From Empedobacter stercoris (lineage in GTDB: Bacteria > Bacteroidota > Bacteroidia > Flavobacteriales > Weeksellaceae): DNA of 64,000 nucleotides. The notes below the pieces were generated by a model. That model saw nothing but the letters and a program-made list of their open reading frames with translations, was not told where the DNA came from and searched no databases. The stretch lies in NCBI RefSeq assembly GCF_025244765.1, contig NZ_CP104209.1, forward strand, positions 2,362,501 to 2,426,500, in the 5' to 3' direction. Both the position numbers and the translations under genes were made by a program. Positions 1-9,644 of the stretch are shown here, in pieces (the first letter of the stretch is position 1; each line of letters opens with the position of its first letter).

Positions 1-100
1 TCAGAATTACTTGAACTGAAGAAACTTAAACGTTATTTCGAGTGTTTGAAGTATTCGATAAAATTTTTCAAAATTATGGAGAAATAAAACGGAACAAATT

Positions 101-2293
101 CTAATAACAATCCGTCAAAAATTGTCCGTTTGCTTTAAATTCTTCAAATGATTTATTTAAATGCTCTTGACAAATTTCCTCTAACACCTTTTCTACATCA
201 TGTTGCATGGCTAAAGCCCCACAAACCATAATAATCCCTTTGTTTTGTAAGGTTTCTGCAAAAAACTTAGCATCTCGATGAACTAAATCCATTACATATT
301 GTTTGTTTTCTTCACGAGAAAAAGCGTTGTGATAGCTTGCTAAATGATTTTTTTCAATTTGTTTTTTTGCAAAATCTTGATATCCTTTTGTGGTAGGATT
401 TAAATGTCGAAAACCGGTGTACAAATGTGTTTCAACATTATTTTTGTTCTCATCAATCATTCCAAGAAAAGGCGCAATACCTGTTCCATTTGCAATCATA
501 ATGACTTGAGATGCTTTTTTAGGAAAATGAAACGCTTTGTTCTTAACAATTCTTACTTTTATAATTGAATTTTCTTTTAGGTTGTGTAAATATTGAGAAC
601 CTAATCCAAATTCATGTAACTTCACAATAAGTTGTAATTTATTCTCGACTTTACCAATCGAATACAAACGCTCACGATGATCATTCGCTGGATAAATAGC
701 CAATAAATCGCCTGATTTAAACTTCTGTTTTGCATCTAAAACTACTGTAAAAGTGGCATCTTCATCGGTAATTTGTGTCGAAGAAATCACCTTTAAATCT
801 TTTAATTTTGGTGCTTTCCCCACATACATGGCTGGCGTTGTGGCTAACGGAATATCCATAGCCTCTTTGTAAGCAATCACCCAATTTGTAAATTCTTCTG
901 GAGATTTATCGTTGATGGTTTTTAAATCCAATAAACGTGTTGCCCACGATTGTTTTTCGAACCATTGATCCACTTTCACCGCGTAGCCACAATAATCGGA
1001 GTAAGCTCTTGAACCAAATCCTACGACTGAGAATTTAACCTTTTGTGGTTGAGGATATTGAGCAATTAATTCTTCAAATTTCTTGGCATTCGCGGGCGCA
1101 TCTCCAATTCCATAAGTGGAAGTAAAAACCACGATATGTTCAGCATTAGGATACGTTTCATATTGATTCATTTGAACCATGAAGGATTTCTTTCCGTTGG
1201 CTAAAAATTGTTGATGAATTTTATTCGCAAAACCAACTGTTGAACCATTTTCAGAACCCACTAAAACTACAATTTCAGCTTCATTAGCCTTGAATTTATT
1301 CTTTCCGATTTTCGTACGTGTACGTTTTAAGGTAATGGCAAATCCTGACCAAATAAAGAATAAAATATTAAGTGATGCGATTCCTAAAATTGCAGCCCAA
1401 ATGACATTGGTACGACCTGTGTGTAAATCGATATTGAATTTTTCCACGACAGCTGAATACGGATGGAATGATTCAGTCATAATTTCACCATTCACTTGAT
1501 TGATTGTTACACTTTTCTTTCTTAAATGAACAACAAATGGTTCAGCTTCATCATCTGGAATAAAAGGAAATTCGATTCGTTCTACACTACTTAATTTTGT
1601 GTTTTGGAAGAATTTGATTTCGCTTAACTCTTTGGCAGGTAAATTTTCTTTGATGGGGTGTTCCACTTCTGTTGGTTGGCCTACTAAAGGTTCTAATCGT
1701 GCCAAGAAAATGAATGTTCCTGTTAATCCAATGATCACAATAGGAATTAACAACCAACGTCCGGTTGCCACATGAAAATATTGGGCAAATGAGTCTTTAT
1801 TGACTTTTGTAAAGAAATTTAAAATTCCGTTTTGGCGTTGAATCACTAAGATTAATCCAGTCACTGAAATTAAAAATAAGATAAAGGAAACGATACCCAC
1901 AATGGCGCGTCCTGTTTCTTTTAAAAATAATGAGCGGTGTAGGGCAGTGGTCCAATTGATGAAATCACTTTTCGGAACGATTTCTCCAATGTTTTTTCCT
2001 GTATGGGGATCGATGTAAGATTGAATAGGATTCCCATCTTCGTCCATAGCATCAATCGTTACAAAATCGTTGTTATCAACTTTTATTTCGATAATTTCAA
2101 AATAATTCTCGCGCAATGTCGGAAGAACCTGCGCGAGTGTAATATTTTCAAAATTTTCGACTTTGTAGGCCGGAGATTTCTCATTGATGGCATCAACCGC
2201 TAAAATTACTCCTGTCGTGGAAAGGATTAAAAGAAAAGCTGATGATATAAAGGCTAATGCCAAATGGGCATACCTCCAAATCGATAGGATCAT
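101..2293 (-). CDS. PepSY-domain membrane protein fused to flavodoxin/ferredoxin-NADP reductase (sulfite reductase alpha-like)
   Basis: A 730-residue membrane flavoprotein. The N-terminal third has a membrane helix at about residues 7-31 and further helices near 130-150, 180-200 and 295-318 around periplasmic PepSY-type segments. A flavodoxin-like FMN domain follows, with the phosphate loop GSENGST near 345. The C-terminal half is a CysJ-type FAD/NADPH module with RLYSIG (FAD), GTGIAPFLGM (NADPH) and an aromatic terminus. The family is thought to move electrons from NADPH through flavins across the inner membrane, for example in ferric iron or siderophore reduction; the substrate here is unknown. 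It is last in an operon, one base after the DUF2271 gene. The start ATG at 2293 fits the signal-anchor sequence. Confidence 0.9.
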   Translation of the reverse strand: MILSIWRYAHLALAFISSAFLLILSTTGVILAVDAINEKSPAYKVENFENITLAQVLPTLRENYFEIIEIKVDNNDFVTIDAMDEDGNPIQSYIDPHTGKNIGEIVPKSDFINWTTALHRSLFLKETGRAIVGIVSFILFLISVTGLILVIQRQNGILNFFTKVNKDSFAQYFHVATGRWLLIPIVIIGLTGTFIFLARLEPLVGQPTEVEHPIKENLPAKELSEIKFFQNTKLSSVERIEFPFIPDDEAEPFVVHLRKKSVTINQVNGEIMTESFHPYSAVVEKFNIDLHTGRTNVIWAAILGIASLNILFFIWSGFAITLKRTRTKIGKNKFKANEAEIVVLVGSENGSTVGFANKIHQQFLANGKKSFMVQMNQYETYPNAEHIVVFTSTYGIGDAPANAKKFEELIAQYPQPQKVKFSVVGFGSRAYSDYCGYAVKVDQWFEKQSWATRLLDLKTINDKSPEEFTNWVIAYKEAMDIPLATTPAMYVGKAPKLKDLKVISSTQITDEDATFTVVLDAKQKFKSGDLLAIYPANDHRERLYSIGKVENKLQLIVKLHEFGLGSQYLHNLKENSIIKVRIVKNKAFHFPKKASQVIMIANGTGIAPFLGMIDENKNNVETHLYTGFRHLNPTTKGYQDFAKKQIEKNHLASYHNAFSREENKQYVMDLVHRDAKFFAETLQNKGIIMVCGALAMQHDVEKVLEEICQEHLNKSFEEFKANGQFLTDCY

Positions 2294-2294
2294 T

Positions 2295-2786
2295 TTACTG
2301 AACTTTAATAAAACGTACGGCTTTAATGTATTCTGTTCCTTTAATTCCTGCTTTATTGTCTAATGCCGCAGATGTTAATGCAATTTCAGCATCTTTTACC
2401 ACGTACTTTTGTGTTTCAACAGCAGATTCAAAACGGATTTTATACCCTTTATTTAATTTCGCTGTATCAAATTCGATCACACGTGTTGCTCTTGCGCCAC
2501 CTGCCACAGAAGCTCCTGTAATTCCGTTTAATTTTTCTTTTTTCTTTTTATTGAATTTATCCCACTCTTTTAACGTATTATACCATTCATTATCTTTTCC
2601 TAAAACTCCTAACGTTTTCTCATATTGTCCTTTTGGATTAATCAAAGAAATTACAATGTAAGCTTCCTTACCTGTATAATTCTCCATCTGAATCATTGTT
2701 TTATACTTCGTTGTTTGAGCGAAAGTGGCAGTAGCCATTAGTATAACTACGACGCTGAATAATTTTTTTATGACGTTAAATTTCAT
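2295..2786 (-). CDS. DUF2271 domain-containing exported protein
   Basis: A 163-residue protein with a clear N-terminal signal peptide (hydrophobic stretch VVILMATATFAQ, cleavage after about residue 23). The remainder matches DUF2271, a beta-rich periplasmic domain often encoded beside PepSY membrane reductases and ApbE flavin transferases. The typical features are the conserved GITGAS segment and the paired-strand pattern. Function is unknown; a role beside the membrane flavin reductase is inferred from gene order only. It lies 8 bp after the ankyrin gene stop and 1 bp before the PepSY gene start, so the three are probably co-transcribed and translationally coupled. Confidence 0.8.
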   Translation of the reverse strand: MKFNVIKKLFSVVVILMATATFAQTTKYKTMIQMENYTGKEAYIVISLINPKGQYEKTLGVLGKDNEWYNTLKEWDKFNKKKKEKLNGITGASVAGGARATRVIEFDTAKLNKGYKIRFESAVETQKYVVKDAEIALTSAALDNKAGIKGTEYIKAVRFIKVQ

Positions 2787-2794
2787 TTTCTGTA

Positions 2795-4258
2795 TTATTT
2801 TAAGAAGTCAATCGATACATTATTTTTCTTCAAGAATTCGTTTTGAGCAGCTAATTCGTAAGCTGTTTCTTCAAATTCTGTTTTTAAATTTTTTTGAGCA
2901 CCCGCACCAATTAAAGTTTTTAAGATTTGATCATCTTTAGCAATTAAAGCTGCTTTATGTAAAGCTGTATTCCCGTCTTCGTCTTGTGCATTAATATTTA
3001 CTCCTAATTCAATTGCTTTCTTTACTAAAGCGTTATCACCTTTATCTACAGCTAAATGCAATAATGTCGAACCTTTTTGTTGAGTGGCTTTAAAATCTAT
3101 CTTCGCCTTTGCTAATATTTCTTGTTTTTGTGCAAATGTTTCATCATTTGGTTTGAAAGAATTGAACCAATATGATGCTAAATTATTACCTTCTTTATCC
3201 TTGATATCCGTTTTTGCACCTTTATCGATTAATAAAGTTACGATTTCAGGAGTTCCAGATGCTACCGTCTTTGTCAAAGCCGATTCTCCATTAGAGTTTA
3301 CAGCATTAACATTGTTAGATTTTGATAAGAATAAATTGATTAAATCGGTGTTTTTTCCGGCAGCAGCCACCATTAATGCGGTGTTGCCTGCTTTATCTAC
3401 TACTTTAACATCAGCTCCTTTCGAAATTACATAATTGATGATTTCTGAATTTCCACGACGAGATAAGGCGTGTAATAATGATTGTCCTTGAGGGTTTAGA
3501 GCTTTTGGATTTAATTTATATTTTTCAACTAAAGTTTTGAAAATTTCGACTCCATTTTCTTTCATTCTAGAGCCTTGCGCTGCGAAAAATAAAGCTTGAT
3601 CTGTAGGTTTTACACCTTTAGCAGCTAATAAATCTAAGATTTCTAAATTTCCAACTTTCGTAGAATAGTCAGCTACTGTACGTCCGAATTTATCTTTCTC
3701 CGTTAATGAAATACCTTTAGAAACAAAGTATTCTGCAATTTTTAAATCCGTATCATTTGCGATAGACTCCATAATGATGTTTGTACCATCCTCGTTTTTT
3801 ACTTTAGGATTAGCACCTGCTTTGATTAAGGCATCATAAACCGCTAAATTCTTGTTTCCAGCACTTGCTGCGTATGTAATCACATCATCACCGTGGCTGT
3901 CTTTGTAGTGAACATCGGAACCTTTTGCGATTAAATAATTGACTAATTCAAGATTTCCAGCTGCAGCAGCCCATTGCAAATAAATGCGAGAATGGTGTGT
4001 TTTTTTATCCACAGCATTTCCATCTTGTTCAATTAAAAATTTTAAAACACCAAAATCTGCTTTATTATTTATCGCTATCACCACAGGATCAAAAAATCCT
4101 GCATTTTGCTGCGAAGGACTGTTTCCTTTTCCAATTTCTGCTTTTACAGTTTCAACTGATGGTTTGTTTTTCCAAAAACCTGCATCCATTAAAGTGTTGG
4201 TTTGCGCTTGTAAAAAAGAAGCGATTAATACGGCAACTGTGATGAATAACTTTTTCAT
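2795..4258 (-). CDS. Exported ankyrin-repeat protein
   Basis: A 487-residue protein beginning with a signal peptide (FITVAVLIASFLQAQ) and then almost wholly ankyrin repeats, about a dozen copies of the pattern G.T.LH.AA..G....V..L...GA. Clear units include GNTALMVAAAGKNTDLINLF and DEDGNTALHKAALIAKDD. Ankyrin arrays bind other proteins, and this one should act in the periplasm or at the cell surface. It is the first gene of a three-gene operon with DUF2271 and the PepSY flavin reductase. A TAnnTTTG promoter sits 52 bp upstream. Partners are unknown; a scaffold for the redox proteins downstream is only a guess. Confidence 0.88.
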   Translation of the reverse strand: MKKLFITVAVLIASFLQAQTNTLMDAGFWKNKPSVETVKAEIGKGNSPSQQNAGFFDPVVIAINNKADFGVLKFLIEQDGNAVDKKTHHSRIYLQWAAAAGNLELVNYLIAKGSDVHYKDSHGDDVITYAASAGNKNLAVYDALIKAGANPKVKNEDGTNIIMESIANDTDLKIAEYFVSKGISLTEKDKFGRTVADYSTKVGNLEILDLLAAKGVKPTDQALFFAAQGSRMKENGVEIFKTLVEKYKLNPKALNPQGQSLLHALSRRGNSEIINYVISKGADVKVVDKAGNTALMVAAAGKNTDLINLFLSKSNNVNAVNSNGESALTKTVASGTPEIVTLLIDKGAKTDIKDKEGNNLASYWFNSFKPNDETFAQKQEILAKAKIDFKATQQKGSTLLHLAVDKGDNALVKKAIELGVNINAQDEDGNTALHKAALIAKDDQILKTLIGAGAQKNLKTEFEETAYELAAQNEFLKKNNVSIDFLK

Positions 4259-4309
4259 ATCTAGCGTTTATCTTATCTATTATTATTTAGACCAATTTTA
4301 ATTTGATGT

Positions 4310-4317
4310 CAAAAGTA
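4310..4317 (-). promoter_or_regulatory. -7 promoter element of the ankyrin/PepSY operon
   Basis: On the minus strand this reads TACTTTTG, matching the Bacteroidetes -7 consensus TAnnTTTG, 52 bp before the ankyrin start codon. It faces away from the identical TACTTTTG element of the DUF2490 gene; the intervening ~200 bp is AT-rich and shows no gene. Confidence 0.55.
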
Positions 4318-4514
4318 AGACTTTATTTATAATAATTCTAAATTTTAAAATTAAAATTATGTGAAGGTGCTAAATATCATTTATCATTTAAAATGAATTT
4401 GGAGAATTTATAATTGAATCCTCTTAACAAGAATTGAATGAATCTGTTTTGAAAAAAATGTAAATTTTTATTCAAATAAGTAAAGGATTCCTATTTCGTT
4501 ACAGATTTGCATTT

Positions 4515-4522
4515 TACTTTTG
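4515..4522 (+). promoter_or_regulatory. -7 promoter element of the DUF2490 gene
   Basis: TACTTTTG matches TAnnTTTG and ends 24 bp before the ATG at 4547. Because it overlaps the in-frame TTG at 4520, that codon cannot be the translation start, which supports the ATG at 4547. Confidence 0.6.
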
Positions 4523-4546
4523 ACGTATCATATTCAAACGACTACC

Positions 4547-5314
4547 ATGAAATATATATCATTCTTAAGTTTTCTTCTTTTTTCCATTTGCATCAATGCA
4601 CAAGTTTCTCCTCCTGGTTTGGGCGATACCAATGGTGCAAGTTGGTTCGCATTAGGAATGAAACAAGATCTGAATGAAAAGATAGAATCAATGACGTATG
4701 TTGGATTAGGTTTAAAGAGTGATGAAGAGAATTACAACATTACATCAAAGCCAGCAATCATTGTGATAAATCAAGAATTTTATCACCAATTGGATAAACA
4801 TTGGAAAGTGTCTTATGCCTTAAGTTATCGTAAACAAATGGAATATTCGATGGATGATGATATCGAAAACATATCGACACAAAATGAAATGAGAATTTAT
4901 GGACGTGTGGCGTATTCTACTTCAATAGGGAAAGTCAAATTAACACAAACGGTACGACAAGAAGCTCGTAAATTTGTCGATCATCACTGGAAAAATACGG
5001 ATGAACCTATACAATTGCGTTCTCGTTTAAAATCACAAATTTCAGTTCCGATTGATTTAGAAAATCATCATACGATTACAGGAGGTGCAGAAATTCTTTT
5101 TGCAACGAATAAACATAATTTATCCAAGGAATGGAGTCGTTTTAAATATAAAGAATCACGTTTTACCTTGTTTTATACTTTTAGACCACAGAACACTCCG
5201 TTGGCTATCAGTTTAGGATATATGAATAATTTAATTGAAAAAAATGCTACGCATAGCACACATTATGCTTCCATAGATATTACATGGGAAAATCCATTCA
5301 AAATATTTTCATAA
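4547..5314 (+). CDS. DUF2490 family outer-membrane-like protein
   Basis: A 255-residue protein that starts at the ATG at 4547; the longer in-frame TTG at 4520 lies inside the promoter. It has a signal peptide (FLSFLLFSICINAQ) followed by alternating beta strands, the pattern QLRSRLK near the middle, and a C-terminal aromatic strand. This is the DUF2490 family, predicted small outer-membrane beta barrels common in Bacteroidetes and of unknown function. It is monocistronic, transcribed divergently from the ankyrin operon and converging on hisIE, with a shared terminator between them. Confidence 0.75.
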   Translation: MKYISFLSFLLFSICINAQVSPPGLGDTNGASWFALGMKQDLNEKIESMTYVGLGLKSDEENYNITSKPAIIVINQEFYHQLDKHWKVSYALSYRKQMEYSMDDDIENISTQNEMRIYGRVAYSTSIGKVKLTQTVRQEARKFVDHHWKNTDEPIQLRSRLKSQISVPIDLENHHTITGGAEILFATNKHNLSKEWSRFKYKESRFTLFYTFRPQNTPLAISLGYMNNLIEKNATHSTHYASIDITWENPFKIFS

Positions 5315-5345
5315 AAAAACCTCATCCTGATAGATGAGGTTTTTT
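5314..5345. terminator. Bidirectional terminator between the DUF2490 gene and hisIE
   Basis: A perfect stem ACCTCATC / GATGAGGT with loop CTGATA is flanked by A6 on the left and T6 on the right, so it can end transcription from both converging genes. Confidence 0.85.
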
Positions 5346-5350
5346 CTAAT

Positions 5351-5962
5351 TTATTCCGGTCGTCTTGGACCATTTTCTCTTGATTTTAAAACGTTTTCCA
5401 CGTCTTCTAATTTGAATCCTTTCGCTTTTAGTAAAATCAAATAGTGATACATCAAATCGGCAGCTTCACCTAAGAATAAATCGTCGTTATTGTCTTTCGC
5501 TTCGATAACAATTTCTACGGCTTCTTCTCCGACTTTCTGCGCCACTTTATTGATTCCTTTATTGTATAACTTATAGGTGTACGAATCTTTATCTTCTGCT
5601 AAATCGATTCGATCGTTAATCGTTTGTTCTAATTCATAAACAAATCCACGATTCGAAATTTCGTTGAAACACGTTGTAGAACCTGTATGACACGTTGGTC
5701 CATATGGTTTTGCTTTGATTAGAATTGTGTCGTTATCACAATCAATTGCAATCGATTTTACTTCAAGGAAGTTTCCCGATTCTTCGCCTTTTGTCCATAA
5801 TCTGTTTTTTGAACGTGAGAAGAAAGTAACTTTCCCACTTTCTTGTGTTTTGTTAAACGCTTCTTCGTTCATATAACCTAACATCAACACTTGATTGTTT
5901 AGGTAATTTTGAATAATAACTGGAACTAATCCATCATTACTTTTTGTGAAATCGATATTCAT
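5351..5962 (-). CDS. hisIE: Bifunctional phosphoribosyl-AMP cyclohydrolase / phosphoribosyl-ATP pyrophosphatase
   Basis: A 203-residue fusion carrying out steps 2 and 3 of histidine synthesis. HisI is N-terminal (to about residue 110) with the zinc/metal cysteines in [12 protein letters not shown] and the upstream DCDNDT aspartates. HisE is C-terminal with the helical [11 protein letters not shown] MazG-like metal motif. HisI-HisE fusion of this length is usual in Bacteroidetes and enterobacteria. The start codon overlaps the hisF stop by 4 bp, so translation is probably coupled. It is the last gene of the his operon. Confidence 0.97.
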   Translation of the reverse strand: MNIDFTKSNDGLVPVIIQNYLNNQVLMLGYMNEEAFNKTQESGKVTFFSRSKNRLWTKGEESGNFLEVKSIAIDCDNDTILIKAKPYGPTCHTGSTTCFNEISNRGFVYELEQTINDRIDLAEDKDSYTYKLYNKGINKVAQKVGEEAVEIVIEAKDNNDDLFLGEAADLMYHYLILLKAKGFKLEDVENVLKSRENGPRRPE

Positions 5963-6711
5963 CGTATCGGTATATTTTGTTCTTTTAAATAATTTTTAAG
6001 CATAGGTATTGGAACTTCACCAAAATGAAAAATACTTGCAGCCAAAGCGCCACTTGCTTTTGTTTGGGTAAAAACTTCTGTAAAATGTTCTATTTTTCCA
6101 GCTCCTCCCGAAGCAATCACCGGTAGATTTACAGCATCAGCCACCGCTTTCGTAATATCTATTTTGAAACCTGTTTTTGTTCCGTCACCATCCATTGAGG
6201 TTAGTAGAATTTCACCAGCTCCTAGTTCTTCCACTTTCTTTACCCAATCTAATGTTTTCCACTCGGTTTCAATTTTTCCACCGCTGACAAACACTTTTTG
6301 CGTTCCATTGACGTCGCGAGTATCTACTGCGACCACCACACATTGGGATCCAAAACGAGAGGCTAAATCAGCCACCAATTGAGGATTTTTTACCGCAGAA
6401 GAATTCACAGAAACTTTATCCGCACCTGCTTGAATTACAGCCGAAGCATCTTCTACCGAATTGATTCCGCCACCCACCGTAAATGGAATATTAATCGCTG
6501 CCGCAATTTTTTCGACCATTTCAGCTAAGGTTTTGCGTTTCTCAAGCGTCGCTGTAATATCCAAAAATACCAATTCGTCAGCGCCTTCTTCTACATATTT
6601 CTTGGCTAATTCCACCGGATCTCCCGCATCGCGTAATCCTTCGAAATTAACTCCTTTTACTGTTCTTCCATCTTTAATGTCGAGACAGGGGATGATTCTT
6701 TTTTTTAACAC
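5959..6711 (-). CDS. hisF: Imidazole glycerol phosphate synthase, cyclase subunit
   Basis: A 250-residue (beta/alpha)8 barrel. It uses ammonia from HisH to turn PRFAR into imidazole glycerol phosphate plus AICAR. The sequence shows the N-terminal [17 protein letters not shown] with the catalytic Asp, the central GDGTKTGF with the second catalytic Asp, and the phosphate loops VGGGI and ASGGAG. Length is normal. hisF is separated from hisA by a 117-bp spacer full of octamer repeats and overlaps hisIE by 4 bp. HisH, its partner, is encoded two genes upstream. Confidence 0.98.
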   Translation of the reverse strand: MLKKRIIPCLDIKDGRTVKGVNFEGLRDAGDPVELAKKYVEEGADELVFLDITATLEKRKTLAEMVEKIAAAINIPFTVGGGINSVEDASAVIQAGADKVSVNSSAVKNPQLVADLASRFGSQCVVVAVDTRDVNGTQKVFVSGGKIETEWKTLDWVKKVEELGAGEILLTSMDGDGTKTGFKIDITKAVADAVNLPVIASGGAGKIEHFTEVFTQTKASGALAASIFHFGEVPIPMLKNYLKEQNIPIR

Positions 6712-6828
6712 GTTCTAAGGTTTTTATGTGTTTAAGTTTTTATGTGTTTAAGTGACTAGGTGATTAAGAGATTAAGTGGTTTAGTTTCAAAACCTAAAAA
6801 CTTACCAACTTACCCCCTTTACCACTTT
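6712..6828 (-). repeat. Octamer-periodic inverted arrays, hisA-hisF spacer
   Basis: On the mRNA strand the spacer begins, in register with the hisA stop codon, with TAAG-type words every 8 nt. It ends before hisF with the complementary CTTA-type words every 8 nt. The two arms can pair into a long imperfect hairpin. Confidence 0.75.
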
Positions 6829-7545
6829 CTAACCGATAAACTGTACCAAATCCTTTAACTGAATACGACCTTCGTAAATTGCCTTTCCTAAAATCGCTCC
6901 TTCGCAACCTAATTCTTTTACTTTAATTAAATCGTCGATGGAAGAAACGCCTCCAGATGCAATTAATTTAACGTCTGCAGCAGCTAAAATTTCTGCATAC
7001 AATTCGTTTGATGTTCCTTGTAACATACCATCTTTTGCGATGTCTGTACAAATTACATAATCAATTCCTTTTGCTTTGTATTCTTGGATAAAATCAATTA
7101 CATCTAATTCAGAAGTTTCTAACCAACCGTGCGTCGCAATTTTACGATCTTTAGCATCTGCTCCTAAAATGATTTTTTCGCTTCCGTATTGCGCAATCCA
7201 TTCTTGAAATAACGTCGGATTTTGAACGGCAATACTTCCACCTGTAATTTGATTCGCACCACATTCAAAAGCAATTCTGATATCATCATTAGCTTTAATT
7301 CCACCACCAAAATCCACTTTTAAATTGGTTTTAGAAGCAATTAATTCTAATGTTTTATAGTTGATGATTTGCTTTGATTTGGCTCCATCTAAATCCACTA
7401 AGTGTAAATATTCGATTCCGTAATCTTCGAATTCTTTCGCCACTTCTAATGGGTTTTCGTTGTATATTTTTTTTGTATCGTAATCGCCTTGTGATAATCG
7501 AACGCATTTTCCGTCGATAATATCTATAGCTGGGATGATTCTCAT
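6829..7545 (-). CDS. hisA: ProFAR isomerase (1-(5-phosphoribosyl)-5-[(5-phosphoribosylamino)methylideneamino]imidazole-4-carboxamide isomerase)
   Basis: A 238-residue (beta/alpha)8 barrel that opens the ribose ring of ProFAR to give PRFAR, the HisHF substrate. The N-terminal [20 protein letters not shown] carries the catalytic base Asp. DIAKDGML has the second Asp, and DFGGGI and ASGGVSS are phosphate-binding loops. Length is typical (about 240). The last codons run directly into an octamer array whose register includes the stop codon. It lies between hisH and hisF in the his operon. Confidence 0.98.
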   Translation of the reverse strand: MRIIPAIDIIDGKCVRLSQGDYDTKKIYNENPLEVAKEFEDYGIEYLHLVDLDGAKSKQIINYKTLELIASKTNLKVDFGGGIKANDDIRIAFECGANQITGGSIAVQNPTLFQEWIAQYGSEKIILGADAKDRKIATHGWLETSELDVIDFIQEYKAKGIDYVICTDIAKDGMLQGTSNELYAEILAAADVKLIASGGVSSIDDLIKVKELGCEGAILGKAIYEGRIQLKDLVQFIG

Positions 7546-7766
7546 TTCTTTAAATTTTAAGTGTTTATGTTTTTAAGTGTTTCAGTTATTATGTTTTTAA
7601 GTGTTTAAGTTATTATGTTTTTAAGTGTTTAAGTTATTGTGTTTTTAAGTGTTTCAATTATTATGTTTGTAAGTTTTTTAGTTATTGTGTTCTTCAATTA
7701 ATGGGGATTAACTTTTGAACATAAAATTTTACAACTTAATAACCTTATCACTTCATAACTGACAAA
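7546..7766 (-). repeat. Octamer-periodic inverted arrays, hisH-hisA spacer
   Basis: The longest his spacer. The mRNA starts after the hisH stop with TAAG-type octamers (TTATGAAG, TGATAAGG, TTATTAAG) and, toward hisA, has CTTA-type octamers organised as 24-bp tandem repeats. No ORF or promoter stands out inside. Confidence 0.75.
7570..7689. repeat. 24-bp tandem repeat, five copies
   Basis: Five adjacent 24-bp units (7570, 7594, 7618, 7642, 7666) differ by only a few bases. On the plus strand each is three octamers, TTTTTAAG, TGTTTAAG (or variants) and TTATTATG/TTATTGTG. The 24-bp unit therefore looks like a higher-order expansion of the 8-bp his spacer word. Confidence 0.9.
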
Positions 7767-8345
7767 CTATAAAGACAAAAAGTTCTTCAAAATCTGTTCT
7801 CCAATTCCAGCTGATTTTTCTGGATGAAATTGAGTCGCGTAAAAATTATCTTTATTTAAAGCCGCTGAATATTCTAGAATATAGTTGGTTTTCGCAATCG
7901 TATATTCTGAATTCTCACAATAAAAGCTGTGAACATAATAGATGTCCGAGTTTTCTTCGATTCCGTTAAACAAAGACGTTTTTAAGTCATAAATGGTATT
8001 CCATCCCATATGTGGAACGATTTCCGTTGATGGAAATAATTTCACTTGAATGGGAAAAATTCCTAAACACTCTGTATTTCCTTCTTCCGAAAAAGCACAC
8101 ATCAATTGCTGACCTAAACAAATTCCTAACGTTGGTTGTTTTAAGTTTTGGATGATTTTATCTAATCCTTTTTCTTTTAGATAAGTCATGGCCGAACTCG
8201 CTTCTCCCACACCTGGAAAAATGACTTTGTCTGCATTTTGCAAGGTTTCAAAATCATCTGTAATTACCGCTTCGTAACCCAAACGAGTTACGGCATTGTA
8301 AACCGATTTTACATTTCCTGCGTTATATTTTACTATTGCTATCAT
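7767..8345 (-). CDS. hisH: Imidazole glycerol phosphate synthase, glutamine amidotransferase subunit
   Basis: A 192-residue class I glutamine amidotransferase that supplies ammonia to HisF. The nucleophile elbow is GICLGQQLMC, and the catalytic His-Glu pair is in QFHPEKS near the C terminus. PGVGEAS is the oxyanion-hole region. Length matches the family (about 195-200). It lies between hisB and hisA, flanked on both sides by octamer-array spacers. Confidence 0.97.
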   Translation of the reverse strand: MIAIVKYNAGNVKSVYNAVTRLGYEAVITDDFETLQNADKVIFPGVGEASSAMTYLKEKGLDKIIQNLKQPTLGICLGQQLMCAFSEEGNTECLGIFPIQVKLFPSTEIVPHMGWNTIYDLKTSLFNGIEENSDIYYVHSFYCENSEYTIAKTNYILEYSAALNKDNFYATQFHPEKSAGIGEQILKNFLSL

Positions 8346-8471
8346 ATTATTTGAGTGGTTAAGTTTTTATGTTGATAAGTGTTTACGTTTGTAAGTTAAT
8401 TTGTGGTTGGATTTTAAGTCTTAAACCAACAAATAACTTTATCACTTCATAACTTTACAACTTAAAAATTA
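8346..8471 (-). repeat. Octamer-periodic inverted arrays, hisB-hisH spacer
   Basis: The mRNA begins after the hisB stop with TTTTTAAG, TTGTAAAG, TTATGAAG, TGATAAAG. It continues through a central palindrome-like TTGGTTTAAG / CTTAAAACCAA region and ends with CTTA-type words before hisH. The arms are complementary with mismatches. Confidence 0.7.
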
Positions 8472-9605
8472 TTACAAAAGTCCTTTTGTTGATGGTAAAA
8501 TCATTTTTTCTGGATCACGTTTTACCGCCACTTTAATCGCTTTCGCAAACGCTTTAAAAATCGCTTCGATTTTGTGGTGTTCGTTTGTTCCTTCCGCTTT
8601 GATATTTAAGTTCGATTTTGCACCGTCTGTAAACGATTTAAAGAAGTGATAGAACATTTCTGTTGGCATTTGACCAATCATTTCGCGTTTAAATTCCGCT
8701 TCCCAAACCAACCAGTTTCTTCCTCCAAAATCAATTGCCGCTTGCGCTAAACAATCATCCATTGGTAAAGTGAAACCATAGCGCTCGATCCCTAATTTAT
8801 TTCCTAACGCTTGAGCAAAAACTTCACCTAACGCAATGGCTGTATCTTCAATTGTGTGGTGTTCGTCCACTTCTAAATCACCGTCCACCTTAATCACTAA
8901 ATCCATTTGCCCGTGACGCGCAATTTGATCTAACATATGATCGAAAAAGTGGATTCCAGTCGAAATATCTGATTTCCCTGTTCCGTCTAAGTTTAAATCG
9001 ATTTTAATATTTGTTTCGTTTGTGTTACGAACAATAGAAGCCGTACGATTTTGTAATTTTAAGAATTCGTAAATCTCTTTCCACGATGTTGTTTTTAATG
9101 CAATCGCTTCGTTTAAACCTTCGTTATCGTTGATTTCGTCTGCTCCTAATGCTTCGTCATTTGCAATAAAAATTCCTTTTGCTCCTAAATTCTGAGCTAA
9201 TTTCACATCGGTAATTCGGTCTCCGATTACAAACGAATTTGCTAAATCGTATGCCGGATTGTTGATGTATTTAGTTAACATCGCAGTTCCAGGCTTGCGT
9301 GTCGGTGCATTTTCGTGTGCAAAAGTTTTATCGATGAAAATTGCTGAAAATTTTACTCCTTCGTTTTCAAATGCTTTTACTACGAAATTTTGAATCGGCC
9401 AGAATAATTCTTCAGGATTTGCCGGTGTTCCTAAACCATCTTGGTTCGTTACCATCGCTAATTCGTAATCCAATTCTTTGGCAATTTTCCCTAAATAAGT
9501 AAATGTTTCTGGATAGAATTCTAATTTCTCAAAGCTGTCCACTTGGTAGTCGGCTGGTTCTAGAATTAGGGTTCCGTCTCTATCTATAAAAAGTATTTTT
9601 TTCAT
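8472..9605 (-). CDS. hisB: Bifunctional histidinol-phosphatase / imidazoleglycerol-phosphate dehydratase
   Basis: A 377-residue fusion catalysing two steps. Residues 1 to about 165 form a HAD phosphatase with FIDRDGTLI (nucleophile Asp) and [10 protein letters not shown]. From about 180 on is IGP dehydratase with the metal-binding His clusters [19 protein letters not shown] and [10 protein letters not shown]. The architecture matches the enterobacterial HisB and that of many Bacteroidetes. The start is preceded by a 39-bp spacer with one repeat arm only, after the four-helix-bundle gene. Confidence 0.98.
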   Translation of the reverse strand: MKKILFIDRDGTLILEPADYQVDSFEKLEFYPETFTYLGKIAKELDYELAMVTNQDGLGTPANPEELFWPIQNFVVKAFENEGVKFSAIFIDKTFAHENAPTRKPGTAMLTKYINNPAYDLANSFVIGDRITDVKLAQNLGAKGIFIANDEALGADEINDNEGLNEAIALKTTSWKEIYEFLKLQNRTASIVRNTNETNIKIDLNLDGTGKSDISTGIHFFDHMLDQIARHGQMDLVIKVDGDLEVDEHHTIEDTAIALGEVFAQALGNKLGIERYGFTLPMDDCLAQAAIDFGGRNWLVWEAEFKREMIGQMPTEMFYHFFKSFTDGAKSNLNIKAEGTNEHHKIEAIFKAFAKAIKVAVKRDPEKMILPSTKGLL

Positions 9606-9644
9606 TTTTTAGTTTGTAAGTGATTAGGTGATGAAGTTTTTAAG
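9606..9644 (-). repeat. Single CTTA-type octamer arm before hisB
   Basis: The mRNA reads as words CTTAAAAA, CTTCATCA, CCTAATCA, CTTACAAA, an 8-nt phase like the 3' arms of the other his spacers. No complementary TAAG arm follows the four-helix-bundle stop, so this spacer is half of the usual structure. Confidence 0.65.

Noticed and set aside
1-100. A gene end or RNA in the first 100 bases
   Set aside because: I could find no convincing ORF end, hairpin or RNA motif; it is probably a spacer after the PepSY reductase gene.
7570-7689. Possible CRISPR or coding repeat in the hisH-hisA spacer
   Set aside because: 24-bp units are directly adjacent without spacers, and no ORF of useful length crosses them.
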